Shown here: positions 1 through 10,777 of the stretch, piece after piece
Numbering within the stretch: the stretch's first letter is position 1
Layout of the letters: each line of letters opens with the position of its first letter
Source: Saccopteryx bilineata
Lineage: Eukaryota > Chordata > Mammalia > Chiroptera > Emballonuridae
NCBI RefSeq assembly: GCF_036850765.1
Contig: NC_089495.1
Location: forward strand, 120,117,033-120,181,032
Length of the DNA stretch: 64,000 nucleotides
Direction of reading: 5' to 3'
The notes under the pieces: model-generated
Database searches by the model: none
Seen by the model: the letters and a program-made list of their open reading frames with translations, nothing else
Told to the model about the DNA's origin: nothing
Translations under genes and position numbers: made by a program

Positions 1-515
1 TTTTGTCAGGTGTAGCATACTGCTTTTCTGTGGATACAATTTGCTTGGAAAATCATTTTCTACCCTTTCACATTGACTTTGTACCTTAAATGTGTATCCT
101 TAGGCAGCAGTCTGCTCTTCTGTGTCTCTTTATTGGTGAATTCAATCCATTGCATTAGGGTAGTTATTGATGTACGAGGATTTCCTGTAACCACTTTATC
201 TTGTTTTCTGGTAGTTCCATGTCTCCATTGGTTGTTTTCCTTTGTGTTTCTGTATGTTGTTTTTGTTTGGTGGTATTCCATACTTTTTTTACTGTTTTCT
301 CTCTTGAAGTTATGTGTCTCGATTTTGGATTTTTTTTTTTGTATGTATTTACCATTAGGTTTATGTCAAAGAAAGTTTATATTTACATTAGTCCTTTATC
401 TTTTGAATGCATCTAATCTCCATTCCCCTTGGCAGATTCAGACCTTTACCCCCTCCACTTTTTATGATTTTGGTGTCCCAAATTACCCTAATTTATGCTG
501 TGATCTTACTGGAAG
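1..515 (-). mobile_element. Old L1 fragment (ORF2 start and inter-ORF region), antisense
   Basis: The + strand matches, with many substitutions and indels, the antisense of the start of ORF2 and the inter-ORF spacer of the better preserved L1 at 20660-26330. Shared phrases include the run around 105-180, which corresponds to about 24620-24720. Reading frames are broken. The same old L1 resumes at 8389 with ORF1 sequence, so the provirus at 516-8388 was inserted into it. The left end lies outside the window. Confidence 0.75.
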
Positions 516-977
516 TGAAGTGTAGAAAAGAAAGGTTCTTAAACATGAATAATTTTTGGCAAACTTACTTTCTCTAAAACAAAGAGACTTTTAGCAGAAC
601 TTACTTTTTCTGAAAAGACTCCCTATTCCTGGCCTTGAGGCCAGTCCCCCAGACTGTGGCCTTGGACTAGCTTTGCAAGGGTGCAGGTGTTCTCAGAATG
701 TTTCTCCCTGAATTAACCCTATAGATAAACATTGTAAGAAAGCTTGTTCCACTGCTTTGTTTTGCTGTTAAGCTTTCTCCCCTCCCCATTCCTCAGTCAG
801 TAATGAATTCTCCCTATAAAACCTAACCCCAAACTGTCAGGGCCTCATTGATTTGAACGATTTAGGTTTCCATGCAGTCCACGTAGCCAGCTAATTAAAG
901 ACTCCTAATTTCTTAATTTGGCTAATTGATTGTGTGGCTGGACGTCCGTTATCTTGTTATCTCACTGTTCCAACACA
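516..977 (+). repeat. 5' LTR of the provirus
   Basis: 462 bp, TG...CA termini, matching 7892-8388. A TATAAA-like box (CCCTATAAAACC near 811-822) and an ATTAAAG poly(A)-type hexamer near 894 are visible. Just after the LTR, from 982, TGGAGGCC resembles the start of a primer-binding site for a threonine tRNA. The remaining bases of that site have diverged, so the tRNA assignment is tentative. Confidence 0.85.
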
Positions 978-2078
978 ACATATGGAGGCCTCAGCAACAT
1001 AAGAGTCCTTTGGATTCACTTGTCTTTTTTGTCTTTGCAATACAATCGGGGAGCTGACCGCCTCGGTCTGACTGCCGGGAGCAGAAGCCTAGCTGGGGAT
1101 GCACCACCTGAGACATTCGAGGGCCCTGCTGGTCTTTTCTGTCTCACCGACAGTCAGCCATAGACAATCAGCAAGACCTTCCATCCATTTGGAGTCATCA
1201 AGAAAGCCTTTCTGTGGCTAGCCCTCTGTACTATTGTGATGGAGGGTCAGATGTGACTAAACTCACACAATAGGCTCTCCAGTGCCAAGACATTGGCAGA
1301 GAGTTATCTGAAAGAGGGATCTCTGTGCTCTTGGGAGGGCAGTTGCTGGGACTGAGTCCCACCTTAAGCTTCCTAGGACACCTTTGGAGTTGCTTCCATA
1401 TGTCTGCCCTCTGTCGGTTTTGCTGTTTCCGTTTATTTTTACAGGACATCCTAAGAGACATCTCCTGGTTTGGTCCCTCTTTGGGGTCTCCTTACTGCAT
1501 TCTTCACTGGATAGAGGACCTTTATTTTCAAGGGTCCCTCTCTGATTTTATTCCTGCCGAGGTCTCGTTCTTCACTTTTGTTTTGTTATTCTGTCTCTGT
1601 GTTGAAAACCCCTGAGTGACTGTGTGAATAAGGAGCTCAGGTACCTGAGCCTGAGTTTCCAGTGTGTGGCTCTTCACGGGCACCCCCTTCCCTTTTGTCT
1701 GAAAGTTCTTTGGTTCTCCAGGATATGATCTAACAGGGGACATTTTAGAAAACTGGCACAAACCTTGGTTCATGATCCCTTTTGTGATTTTGGGAAGTTT
1801 ACAAACTCATATTGTTTGTAACAATGCGGGAAGGGCAAAGTAAGAGTCCAACTCCTCTTGAGTGTATGCTTAAGAATTTCCAAGTTGGATTTTCTGATGA
1901 TTATGGTGTAAAACTAAGCAAGGGGAGACTTTGAATGAACTCTTTGTGAACTGGAATGGCCATCCTTTGGAGTAAAGTGGCCAAAACAGGGCTCATTAGA
2001 GCCTAGAGATGTCAGAGCTGTATGGAATGTAATAGCTAAGCCTCCGGGCCACCCAGACCAGTTCCCATATATAGATCA
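978..2078 (+). other. Proviral leader and 5' gag region, no readable frame
   Basis: Between the 5' LTR and the first recognisable gag sequence. It contains the presumed primer-binding site and probably decayed matrix sequence. Reading frames are short and I see no domain, so this is named only from its position in the provirus. Confidence 0.45.
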
Positions 2079-2960
2079 GTGGAGGGCTCTAGTAGAGAAT
2101 CCCTTTCCCTGGCTGAGAGGCTGAGCTGTCAGAGATGGTCATCATGTTTTGTTAGCAACAGCCCCAAAGTCAGACAAGAAGGTCTCTGTTTTACAAGCTG
2201 TTCAGGAAGGTTCAGGATTGCCCCTTCCATATCTTCCTCCTCCAACGGCTCCATCCGCCTTGGAGAAGCCTCAGGCTATAACAGGACTGTTGGAATCTGT
2301 GCTGTATACACATTGTGGGACAAGTGCCAGCAACTTTTAGTTACTTTGTTTACTACTGAAGAGAGAGAAAGAATAAAATCAGAGGCTAGAAAAGCTGTCA
2401 TGCTGGGGAGAAATGGCTTTGAGGAGGACAATCAGGAACACCTTGATAAGGTGTTTTCCATTGTCTGGCCTAACTAGGACCCTAACACTACTGGGGGACG
2501 GGAAGCTTTGAACACTTTTTCACCAGTTTCTAGTTAGCCAGGATTAGGGGAGCTGCTAAGAAACCCATGAATTTGTCTAAAGGTGTCGGAGGTTATCCAG
2601 GGCCCCTAGGAAACTCCCTCAGCTTTCTTAGACTGTAAGAAGCTTACAGGATCTACACACCTCTAAACCCTGAAGCACCAGAGAATGCTAGCTCCGTTAA
2701 CTTGGTTTTCGTGTCACAGTCTGCTCCAGGCATCACGAGGAAGCTACAAAAATTAGAAGGCTTCCCGAGAATAGTGATTTCCCAATTGTTAGATATAGCT
2801 CAGAAAGTTTATAATAACAGAGACACACCTTGAGGAGAAACACACTAAGAAAATAACAAAGGTAGTTGTAGCTGTTTTAGAACACCAGAATAAGAAGAAA
2901 AGGAAGCCTAAGTTAAGCAGAAATCAGTGCACTTATTGTCAAGAAGAAGGACATTAGAAG
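2079..2960 (+). pseudogene. Proviral gag remnant (capsid and nucleocapsid)
   Basis: Around 2310-2400 the + strand encodes a stretch with CQQLL and TTEERERI, typical of gammaretroviral capsid. Around 2927-2958 a Cys-X2-Cys-X4-His start of a zinc knuckle is visible before a stop. The pieces lie in different frames separated by stops, so no Gag protein can be made. The boundaries are approximate. Confidence 0.65.
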
Positions 2961-3906
2961 AAAGACTGGTAGAAGCTGGTATTCTTGTTCCTTTCCAGGC
3001 CCAATAGAATGCTCCCTTACTGCCTGTCCAGAAGCCAGGCACCAAAGACTGTGATCCAGTCCAAGACTTACAGGAGGTAAATAAATGGGTTGAGACAATA
3101 CACTCAACTGTGCCTAACCCCTACACACTTTTAAGGCTGTTGTCACTGGACTTGAAACTTTACACAGTCTTAGATTTGAAAGATGCTTTCTTCAGTATTC
3201 CCCTGACCCCTGTAAGTCAGCCCATCTTTGCCTTTGAGTGGAATGACCCAGAGGCAGGCATTTCAGGACAACTAACCTGGACCAGATTACCACAGGGCTT
3301 CAAGAATTCACCGACCCTATTTGATGAGGCATTACATCAGGACCTGCTCACCTTCTACCAGGAACATCCGGAATGCACGCTGCTACAGTACACAGATGAT
3401 TTGCTTCTAGCTGCAGAAATGGAGGTAAGCTGCCAGACAGCCACTGCGGGACTTTTACAAACACTGCAGACTCTGGGGTACCATGTGTCAGCTAAGAAGG
3501 TGCACAACTCTGCACCTCTAGGGTGACCTGTCTAGGCTACCCCACTGAGCTGGGGAAGTGCACTCTCTCCTCCAGTCGTAGAGGCAATCCTTCAAATCTA
3601 ACCCCCACTATCAAGAGACAAGTTTCAGAATTTCTCGGGGCAGTTGGATACTGCAGGTTGTGGATCCCTCGGTTTGCAGAGATAGCCAAGCCTTTATACT
3701 CCTGTACAGCAGGAACCCAAGAGTTAATTTGGACAGATAAGGAACAAGAAGCTTTGAAACCCTCAAGAAGGCCCTCACTGAGACCCCTGCCCTGGCTTTG
3801 CCAGATGTTACAACGCCTTTCCAGCTCTTTGTTCACGAAGGAAGGAAATATCAAAAGGGGTTTTGACCCAAACTTTAGGGCCACAGCGCAGGCCTATTGC
3901 TTACCT
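2960..3906 (+). pseudogene. Proviral reverse transcriptase remnant, N-terminal and palm part
   Basis: Fingers and palm motifs are readable in pieces: a [13 protein letters not shown] motif near 3055-3080, TVLDLKDAF near 3165-3190, LPQGFKNSP near 3289-3315 and a YTDD catalytic box at 3389-3400. The frame then shifts near 3520 and continues as an FLGAVGYCRLWIP connection-domain motif. Stops and frameshifts make it non-functional. It is cut at 3907-3914 by a hAT insertion, and the same domain resumes at 5414. Confidence 0.85.
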
Positions 3907-3914
3907 CTCTAAGC

Positions 3915-4262
3915 CAGTGGTAATCAACCTGGTCCCTACCGCCCACTAGTGGGCGTTCCAGCTTTCATGGTGGACGGTAATGGAGCAACCAAAGTATAAA
4001 TAAAAAGATAGATTTAACTATAGTAAGTTGTTTTATAAAGATTTATTCTGCCAAACTTAACGAAAATCAACATAAAGTACTTGGTAAGTAGTTGTTACAT
4101 GCTTTAACTTGCTGTAACTCTGCCTTATAAATTTTATAAAGTAAAGTTACTTCCCTACTTTATAAATCACCATTACTATGGAACCGGTGGGCGGTTAGAA
4201 AATTCTACTACTAACAGAGATACAAAAGCGGGTGGTAGGTATAAAAAGGTTGACCATCCCTG
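3915..4262. mobile_element. Non-autonomous hAT element (MITE), 348 bp
   Basis: Imperfect terminal inverted repeats start CAGTGGTAATCAACC on the left and, read inward from the right end, CAGGGATGGTCAACC. The flanks are an 8-bp direct repeat, CTCTAAGC (3907-3914) and CTCTAAGT (4263-4270), the duplication length expected for hAT transposases. No coding capacity. Inserted in the proviral RT region, so younger than the provirus. Confidence 0.85.
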
Positions 4263-4278
4263 CTCTAAGTGGCTAGAC

Positions 4279-5413
4279 CAGGCATGGCCAACATACGGCC
4301 CACGGGCCCAATCCGGCCTGTGATTAAATTTTTAATATTCTCTGCTACTTTAAAATCTCAGCTACTCAGAAGCGGAAGCATCTTTGATTATTGGAAATCG
4401 AGATATTTAACAGGATAGTGATGCGCGGAAAAGAATTCTGCATGTGACTAATCTAGGGTTAACTTCCAATAACTGGTCGAATGGATTCGCAATACTTCTT
4501 TATTTTTTAAAAATTTCCATTATAAAGATTTACAACCTTTGTACTCGTCTGTACTCCATATGAACTGTTTGACGTTTAGGGGCGATGTGAAACCCACATT
4601 CTTTTAGGCGGAGTTTGCCAGTGTGCACCCAAGGTCAAACAATTCATTATTTTTGCGGTCAAGTGTGCTGAATCAAGTGGCATTGTAGCATAGACAATAG
4701 CTGCAGTTGATAACTGAAAACGTGTCCAGGCTGTTTGGAAAACGAAATAATTGTTTTGTTTTTTTTTGTTGTTTTTTTTTTTTTACAGAGGCAGAGATAG
4801 ACAGGGACAGACAGACAGGAATGGAGAGAGATGAGAAGCATCAATCATCAGTTTCTCTTTGCGTGTTGCGACTTCTTAGTTCATTGATTGCTTTCTCACA
4901 TGTGCCTTGACCGTGGGCCTTCAGCAGACCAAGTAACCCCCTGCTGGAGCCAGCGACCTTGGGTCCAAGCTGGTGAGCTCTTTGCTCATGCCAGATGAGC
5001 CTGCACTCAAGATGGCGAGCTCGGGGTCTTGAACCTGGGTCCTTCCGCATCCCAGTCCGATGCTCTATCCACTGCGCCACCACCTGGTCAGGCCGAAATA
5101 ATTGTTTTATTTGCGCTATAACCCCTTCAAGCTCATTCTATTGATTAAATATTGTTTCGATTGATTGCAATACAGTTTGAATATTTATACAGTATGTACT
5201 TATTTTTTATTTAAAAATATTTTTATTAAAATAATATTGTATATTAAAATTATTTTTAACTCACATTTATTAATAAATTACATAGTAAAATTTTGTTTAC
5301 TTAAAGGAATTGCTTTTGTATTTAACATTTTTAAATTTTAATATTTTGTCCAGCCCGTGAAAAAAGTTTTCTTTCTAATCTAGCCTGGGGGCAAAAACTG
5401 TTGGCCACACCTG
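4279..5413. mobile_element. Second hAT element, 1135 bp including a nested SINE
   Basis: Terminal inverted repeats begin CAGGCATGGCCAAC on the left and, read inward from the right, CAGGTGTGGCCAAC. An identical 8-bp target duplication GGCTAGAC lies at 4271-4278 and 5414-5421. Its left duplication directly abuts the right duplication of the neighbouring hAT element. About 800 bp of non-coding A+T-rich sequence remain when the SINE at 4758-5093 is discounted. I see no transposase. Confidence 0.87.
4758..5093 (-). mobile_element. tRNA-derived bat SINE inside the hAT element
   Basis: Antisense copy: a T-rich tail on the left and the tRNA-like head on the right, where the complement reads GGCGCAGTGGATAGAGCATC. 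A perfect 15-bp target duplication, CGAAATAATTGTTTT, lies at 4743-4757 and 5094-5108. Long perfect duplications and an oligo-T tail indicate L1-driven retroposition. This is the youngest layer of the local nest. Confidence 0.9.
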
Positions 5414-6270
5414 GGCTAGACCCTGTTGCATCTAGATGGCCAAACTGTCTCCAAGCCATAGCAGCCACTGCCATAGTAGTAAGAGAGGCAGATAAACTAA
5501 CCATGGACAAGAACTGTTCCTGACAGCCCCACATGCAGTAGGGACTTTGCTTAGGTAGATATCTAATGCTAGGATCACACAGTATCAAGCCCTGCTCACA
5601 GATCAGATCAGCCTCGCATTGTTTGTCCAGACGCAGGCTATCAACCCAACAAGCCTGATGCCTGACGAAGAACCAAGCATCCTCTTGCATGGCTGCTCTG
5701 AAGTGTTAGAGTCTGTTCAAACCGCAAGACCAGACCTTACTGATGTACCTCTATTTAATGCAGAAGTGCAGCTATTCACTGATGGCAGCGGCTTTGTCCC
5801 AGATGGGGTTCAATATGCTGGGATGGCTGTAGTAACTCCTGATGAGACCATATAGCCAAAGCCTTGCCCCAGGGGACCTTGGCTCAGTGGGCAAAAGTTA
5901 TCACTCTCACCCAGGCGTTGAGGTGGGCCATAAGAAAGAAGGTCAACATTTATACTGACGGTAGGTATGCCTTTGCTACTGCCCATGTTCATGCAGCAAT
6001 CTATAAGGAGAGAGGATTCCTGACATCTGCTGGTAAGGACATTAAAAACAAGTGAGATTTTAGCTTTACTAGAAGCTATTTGGTTGCCAGAAACTGTAGC
6101 ACTTATTCATTGCCCAGGACACCAGAAAGGGGACTCAAGAGAGGAAAAAGGAAATCGGTCAGCAGATAAGGCAGCCAAAGAAGTTGCTTTAAAACCAGTA
6201 GGGTCTTTAGAAATCTTAGTGACTTTACCAGAATGCTTATTGCCAGAGACACCTCTTTATACCAACTAGA
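5414..6270 (+). pseudogene. Proviral connection domain and RNase H remnant
   Basis: After the two hAT elements the polymerase sequence resumes. An RNase H-type FTDGS motif lies near 5776-5790, ALPQGT-like and [13 protein letters not shown] segments follow near 5860-5930, and [13 protein letters not shown] lies near 5949-5987. HCPGHQKG and a late Asp-containing ADKAAKE segment occur near 6110-6180. Several in-frame stops and frameshifts separate them. The domain identity is good; activity is impossible. Confidence 0.8.
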
Positions 6271-6720
6271 GGAACTTTCTCAGGTGAACATTAGGAGATA
6301 GATTTCACTGAGATAAAGCCGCCAGCACAGGGATATAAATATCTATTAGTTTTTTACTGACACCTTTTCAGGATAGGTAGAAGCTTTTCTTGCTAGAAAT
6401 GAGACTGCAATAACAGTTGTTAAGATATTGCTATATAAAATTATTCCCCGATTTGACTTGCCCATTAATATTAGGTCTAATAATGGGCCTGCATTCGTAT
6501 CTAAGGTCTCACAGCGAGTAGGAAAGGCATTGAACATAATTAGAAATTACATTGTGCTTACAGGCCTCAGAGTTCGGTTCATTCTTTCAACTTGTCCGGG
6601 CTCTGAACTCCTAACTAAATTCATTTTAGAAACTGGTGAAAACTGGACTGACTTATTCCCCCTAGTTTGCTAGAAGCTAAACACACCCCCTACTGGGAAA
6701 AATTCACCTCACATAGAATT
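6271..6720 (+). pseudogene. Proviral integrase core remnant
   Basis: An EIDFTE segment near 6291-6308 carries the first acidic catalytic residue. A segment around 6475-6500 reads RSNNGPAF, with Asn where the second catalytic Asp is expected. Stops interrupt the frame (for example near 6357). Most of the N-terminal zinc-binding domain is missing between 6250 and 6290, suggesting an internal deletion. Confidence 0.7.
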
Positions 6721-7650
6721 GTATTAGGCAGGGTGAGGCCCATTTTCCCTTGAAGACCCCCTCGGAGACAGTGCAAACAGATCCCACTAACCCCTGTAAG
6801 TTGACCCTGAGAAGGACGACATGCCCTGCTCCAGCCACAAACCGGAAGCTCGCTAGGCTGCACAGCAGAAGCTTGAGGAACCTCGCTGTTGGGAGATGTC
6901 TTTATAATTAAACTTTGGGAAAGGGGGGAGCTTGGGTTGGAGGAAGGCCAGAGCGAGTCATCTTAAGATTTAATACATGTGCTGGTATGAGTAATAAAGA
7001 AGGGGGGTATAAGTCCCTTTGCTAAGAAAGCAGCTACAAAGTAAATGAAAAATATATTTATATGTACTCATAGCTACCCTGTAAAGTAACCTATACATAT
7101 TAATCATGTATCCAACAAGCTACTTAAAGGGAGGACACCACCAAAAAAAGGCACATTTTAAAAGAAAATTGCTTATCACTAACTTAAGTTGTCATTGAAG
7201 GTTAAGATCTTTAAAATTACAAGTTCTGATAAAAAAGGGATTGTATAGTTTTGATAATAGAAGGTATAATGTATAAATGTACTTTCAAGAAAGAAAAAGT
7301 TATGAAAACTAGTTATTTCACAATAGATAAGAAAGTTCATGAAAGCTAAGGGTTTATGTAAGTTGCAAAAGGTTGCAGGTTGTAAGCGGTTGTACAAAGA
7401 GAAAAAAAAGTTTAAGGAACAGAATAAGCCTCTATTATATATTCTAGCAAATGTTATACCTCATTTATTTGTATACAAAATAGAAGAGGCTTAGATTTAT
7501 CCTTAACAAGGTAGTTTATGTGCAGCATTAAATAAAACTTGTTTTTGTACTAATAATTCCAGTATAATTAAAGAAAGCCTATCTTTAGTTAAAGCAAACA
7601 TAGAAAAGAGAAGAAAAGAATTTGAACTGTCAGAGAATTAGTTCCAAAGA
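6721..7650 (+). other. Proviral 3' interior, mostly unreadable
   Basis: Between integrase and the env tail. A purine-rich run lies at 6916-6933. Long A+T-rich stretches carry no recognisable domain. The env surface region is absent or decayed beyond recognition by eye. Confidence 0.4.
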
Positions 7651-7863
7651 ATGTTTAATTGGTCACCATGGCTCACTACCCTTTTGTCTGCAGCAATTGG
7701 TCCTCTACTTTTAACTTGTTTGATAGTAGGACCATGTTTAATTAATTTTATTACAAGGTTTATTCAAAAGAGGATAAACTCTATCAAGTTAATAGTAATC
7801 ACAAATCAATACACCCCAATACAAGAGGATAGCAACAAAAACAACAATCAATCAATGATTTGA
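7651..7863 (+). pseudogene. Proviral env transmembrane tail remnant
   Basis: A 70-codon open segment starts FNWSPWLTTLL, followed by a hydrophobic membrane span and a short basic cytoplasmic tail. This layout is typical of the end of a gammaretroviral transmembrane subunit. No surface subunit or fusion-peptide region is seen upstream, so this is only the last part of env. It ends about 30 bp before the 3' LTR. Confidence 0.75.
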
Positions 7864-7891
7864 TTAAAATTTAATTAAAACCAGTAGGGAA

Positions 7892-8388
7892 TGAAGTGTA
7901 GAAAAGAAAGGCTCTTAAACATGAGTAATTTTTGGCAAACTTACTTTCTCTAAAACAAAGAGACTTTTAGCAGAACTTACTTTTTCTGAAAGTTACTCCC
8001 TATTGGCCTTGGGGCTGGTTTCCCAGACTGGGGCCTTGGACTAGCTTTGCAAAGTAGCAGGTATCTTCAGAATGTTTCTCTCTGAATTAACCCTATTGAT
8101 AAACATTGTAAGAAAGTTTGTTTCACCGCTTTGTTTTACTGTTATACTTTCTCCTCTCCCCATTCCTCAATCAGTATGTAATTCTCCCTATAAAACCTAA
8201 CCCCCAAAACAAACAAACAAACAAAAAAAAAACCTAACCCCAAACTGTTCAGGGCCGCATTGATTTGAACTACTTAGGTTTCCATTCGGTCAGTGTAGCC
8301 GGCTAATTAAAGATTCCTAATTTCTTAATTTGGCTAATTGATTGTGTGGCGGGACATCCATTATCTCATATCTCTCTGTTCCAACACA
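7892..8388 (+). repeat. 3' LTR of the provirus
   Basis: Matches the 5' LTR from TGAAGTGTAG to CCAACACA. It is longer because an A/C-rich expansion (about 8204-8238) duplicated part of the TATA-downstream segment. The polypurine tract expected just upstream is degenerate (CCAGTAGGGAA). Confidence 0.85.
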
Positions 8389-8848
8389 AAAATAGTTTGT
8401 GACCTTTTGTTTTTTTGTTTCAGGTAGAATAACCCCCTTTCAAGTAGAGTAACTCCCTGCAACAGAGCTCTTCTGTTTCTTTTTGTTCTTTTTTTCAGGT
8501 AGAATAACCCCATGCAAGCAATGGAGGTCTTCTGGTGGTAAATTTCCTCAGCTTTTATATATCTAAAAAAAAAGTCTTATTTCTCCTTCATATCTAAAGG
8601 ATAATGTTGCTGAATATATTATTGTTGGCTAGAAATTTCTCTCTTTCAGTAGTTTGAATATATGGGTCCACTCACTTCTAGTTTGTAGGATTTCTGCTGA
8701 GAAGTCCAATGAGAATCTAATGGGCTTTCCCAGTTACTTCCTTCTTTTCCCTAACTGCCTTGAGAATTCTTTCTTTGTTGTTAACTTTTGACAGTTTTAA
8801 TAAAATGTGCTTTGGAGAAGGCTTTTGTAGAGTGAGGAAATTGTTAGG
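8389..8848 (-). mobile_element. Old L1 fragment (ORF1 end), antisense, right half
   Basis: From about 8520 the + strand follows the antisense of the L1 ORF1 C-terminal half at 25130-25440 (for example TTTCTGCTGAGAA near 8691). It continues the L1 cut by the provirus. A duplicated AGGTAGAATAACCCC motif occurs at about 8423 and 8499. Confidence 0.7.
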
Positions 8849-9937
8849 TTTGGGTTCGGGGCTCCTTTAACTCCAGAGCCCGTTTAAAATTGAAATTCCC
8901 TTCACCCAACTTCCCACTAAGGCTAAATTAGAACATTTTCATCCCCCACTGTGAGGTTATAGTTAATTGGCTTGCTTCTCTCTCTCTTAATGACTTCCTG
9001 GCCTTTACTTTGAAATGTAGCAAAAAGATTCCCTTTGCAAGAAAGTCAGGGGAGGCCTTGGCCGGTTGGCTCAGTGGTAGAGCATCGGCCTGGCGTGCAG
9101 AAGTCCCAGGTTCGATTCCTGGCTAGGTCACACAGGAGAAGCGCCCATCTGCTTCTCCACCCCCTCTCCTTCCTCTCTGTCTCTCTCTTCCCCTCCCGCA
9201 GCGAGGCTCCATTGGAGCAAAGATGGCCTGGGCGCTGGGGATGGCTCCTTGGCCTCTGCCCCAGGCGCTAGAGTGGCTTTGGTCGCAACAGAGCGACGCC
9301 CCGGAGGAGCAGAGCATCGCCCCCTGGTGGGCAGAGCGTGGCCCCCTGGTGGGCGTGCCGGTGGATCCCGGTCGGGCGCATGCAGGAGTCTGTCTGACTG
9401 TCTCTCCCCGTTTCCAGCTTCAGAAAAATACAAAAAAAAAAAAAAGAAAAGAAAAGAAAGTCAGGGGAAGCTTACATTGGGGAGGGACCTGACAGGGAAG
9501 TTTAAATCACAATGGTTGTTTGTAAAAGCCTAGCCAGTGCCAGGACCCAGCTGTTCCTGGGAGATTCCTGACCTCCACTGTCTTCAAAATTTACCAAGGA
9601 CACCAGAAAGGACCATGCTGATTAGGCCTATTCTGTGTCAGAAAGAACTTATGTTTCTACAGCTGAATCCCCCTCCTACTTCTTATAGTCAAGTCAGTGA
9701 CCATGGCCACAAAGCAAGATATGCTAATCTGAACATGTCCAGGTGCAGGCAACCCCATGCCAGCAAATGCCTGTAGCAACCCCTATATCTAAGGCTCCCT
9801 CCCACAGCTTAGGGCTGACACCCTTTGCTGGTCTCGGCCTGCTTGCACCTAGGTGCTTTTAAAATAAACTTTCCTTTGGAACACACTAGCCTTGTTTCCC
9901 CGTTTGGCCAGTGTTTGGCCAGTGGTTTTTGCCTTTC
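8849..9937 (+). mobile_element. Probable class I solo LTR interrupted by a SINE
   Basis: Without the SINE insertion (9054-9453 plus one duplication copy) about 670 bp remain. They start TGTTAGG, contain an AATAAA signal near 9863 and end GCCTTTCA, which suits an LTR. No matching target duplication is evident and the ends are my estimate. Confidence 0.4.
9054..9453 (+). mobile_element. 390-bp class tRNA-derived bat SINE
   Basis: The tRNA-like head carries an A box within GGTTGGCTCAGTGGTAGAGC and a B box GGTTCGATTCC. An unrelated body follows, ending in an A-rich tail. A perfect 15-bp target duplication AAGAAAGTCAGGGGA lies at 9039-9053 and 9454-9468. Confidence 0.92.
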
Positions 9938-10164
9938 AGTTTATTGCTAGGCATTTTATTTTTATTTTTATATATTTGTTTTTTTATTTTTCCCTATAAG
10001 TAACCTTGAGGAAATAAATCTTTTTCCTTTATATCATCTAACTAGTTGTAATTTAAATACATGCTAGCTATTTTTTTGTTCATTTTGATTACTGCTTGTT
10101 GATGAATTCTCTTATTTTTTGTGTACTTCTTTAGATGATCCCACCTGCTTTGGACCCGATGCTT
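9938..10164. other. A+T-rich stretch, nothing assigned
   Basis: The first 40 bp faintly resemble antisense L1 ORF2 sequence (TTTATTGCTAGGCATTTTA). Beyond that I see no feature. Confidence 0.3.
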
Positions 10165-10262
10165 AAGTGAGAAATAAATTGTGTTGTGTGAAGACACTGA
10201 GATTTTGGGCTTGTTACAGCAGTATTTCATAGCTATTCTAACAGATATGAGCAATACAAAAA
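10165..10262 (+). mobile_element. MaLR-type LTR remnant (MLT1-like)
   Basis: The segment from GAGAAATAAATTGTGTTGTG through CACTGAGATTTTGGG to TTACAGCAG has the organisation of the ends of ancient mammalian MLT1 LTRs. Identification is from general resemblance only. Confidence 0.4.
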
Positions 10263-10290
10263 TAAAAAAGGATGCCAACACACTGACATA

Positions 10291-10771
10291 TGTTGTGTGT
10301 CGGGGGCGCAGAGAGAGAGATCAGGAGACGAAATCATCATGGACTAGCAAAGGACCACTGCTCGCTCAGGCAAATGGCCCCGAGTTCGTGCTGTGTCCTA
10401 TTTTTATTCACAAGATTTCAAAAAGCTTGTTTACTGAGAAATTAGCATAACATCAAGCATAACTTTTACTTAAAGATACATGGAATACACCTGCATGATA
10501 GCTTAATAACAATATAATATCAAAAGGCATTAATTGCTATTGCTTCTATGGTTCCCACAACATTCATCTCTTTATCTCAAGGGATAACCTTGAAAGGAAC
10601 AAATATCTTATGAGAATATTTTACTGAGAAAAAGCCCAGCAACTGCCTTCAGTCACATAGACCTGTTTCAGTGACCCACCTTCAAGTCACAAAACAATTC
10701 TCTTGGCAAAACATTCTTTTCTTGTTGGTTGTGTTCCCATCCAAGGCCATGCAATGGATTATTCCACTACA
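10291..10771 (-). mobile_element. Solo LTR with 6-bp target duplication (class II-like)
   Basis: Read on the - strand, the 481-bp unit starts TGTAGTGGAATAATCC, has an AATAAA signal (complement of about 10403-10408) and ends GCGCCCCCGACACACAACA. A perfect 6-bp duplication GACATA lies at 10285-10290 and 10772-10777. Six-base duplications are usual for class II (betaretrovirus-like) elements. No internal region remains, so it arose by LTR-LTR recombination. The perfect duplication argues for a fairly recent insertion. Confidence 0.85.
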
Positions 10772-10777
10772 GACATA

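Larger units (their letters stand above)
516..8388 (+). mobile_element. Degraded class I (gammaretrovirus-like) endogenous provirus
   Basis: Two related direct repeats (516-977 and 7892-8388) begin TGAAGTGTAG and end CCAACACA, bracketing gag, pol and env remnants in the expected order. The coding parts carry stops and frameshifts, protease is not visible and most of env is missing. The two LTRs differ at several dozen positions by eye, so this is an old insertion. It lies inside an antisense L1 and has itself received two hAT elements. I could not find a convincing target-site duplication. The class I call rests on the style of the RT, RNase H and env transmembrane remnants. Confidence 0.88.

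Noticed and set aside
73..525. 150-codon ORF on +
   Set aside because: Antisense of an old L1 inter-ORF region. Hydrophobic composition reflects T-rich sequence.
516..8388. Provirus as a potentially active endogenous retrovirus
   Set aside because: Frames in gag, pol and env are broken, protease and most of env are missing, a catalytic integrase Asp is replaced, and transposons interrupt pol.
9054..9130. tRNA gene with A and B boxes
   Set aside because: It is the tRNA-like head of a SINE with a body, A tail and target duplications. The same applies to the heads at 15770, 31531 and 59002.
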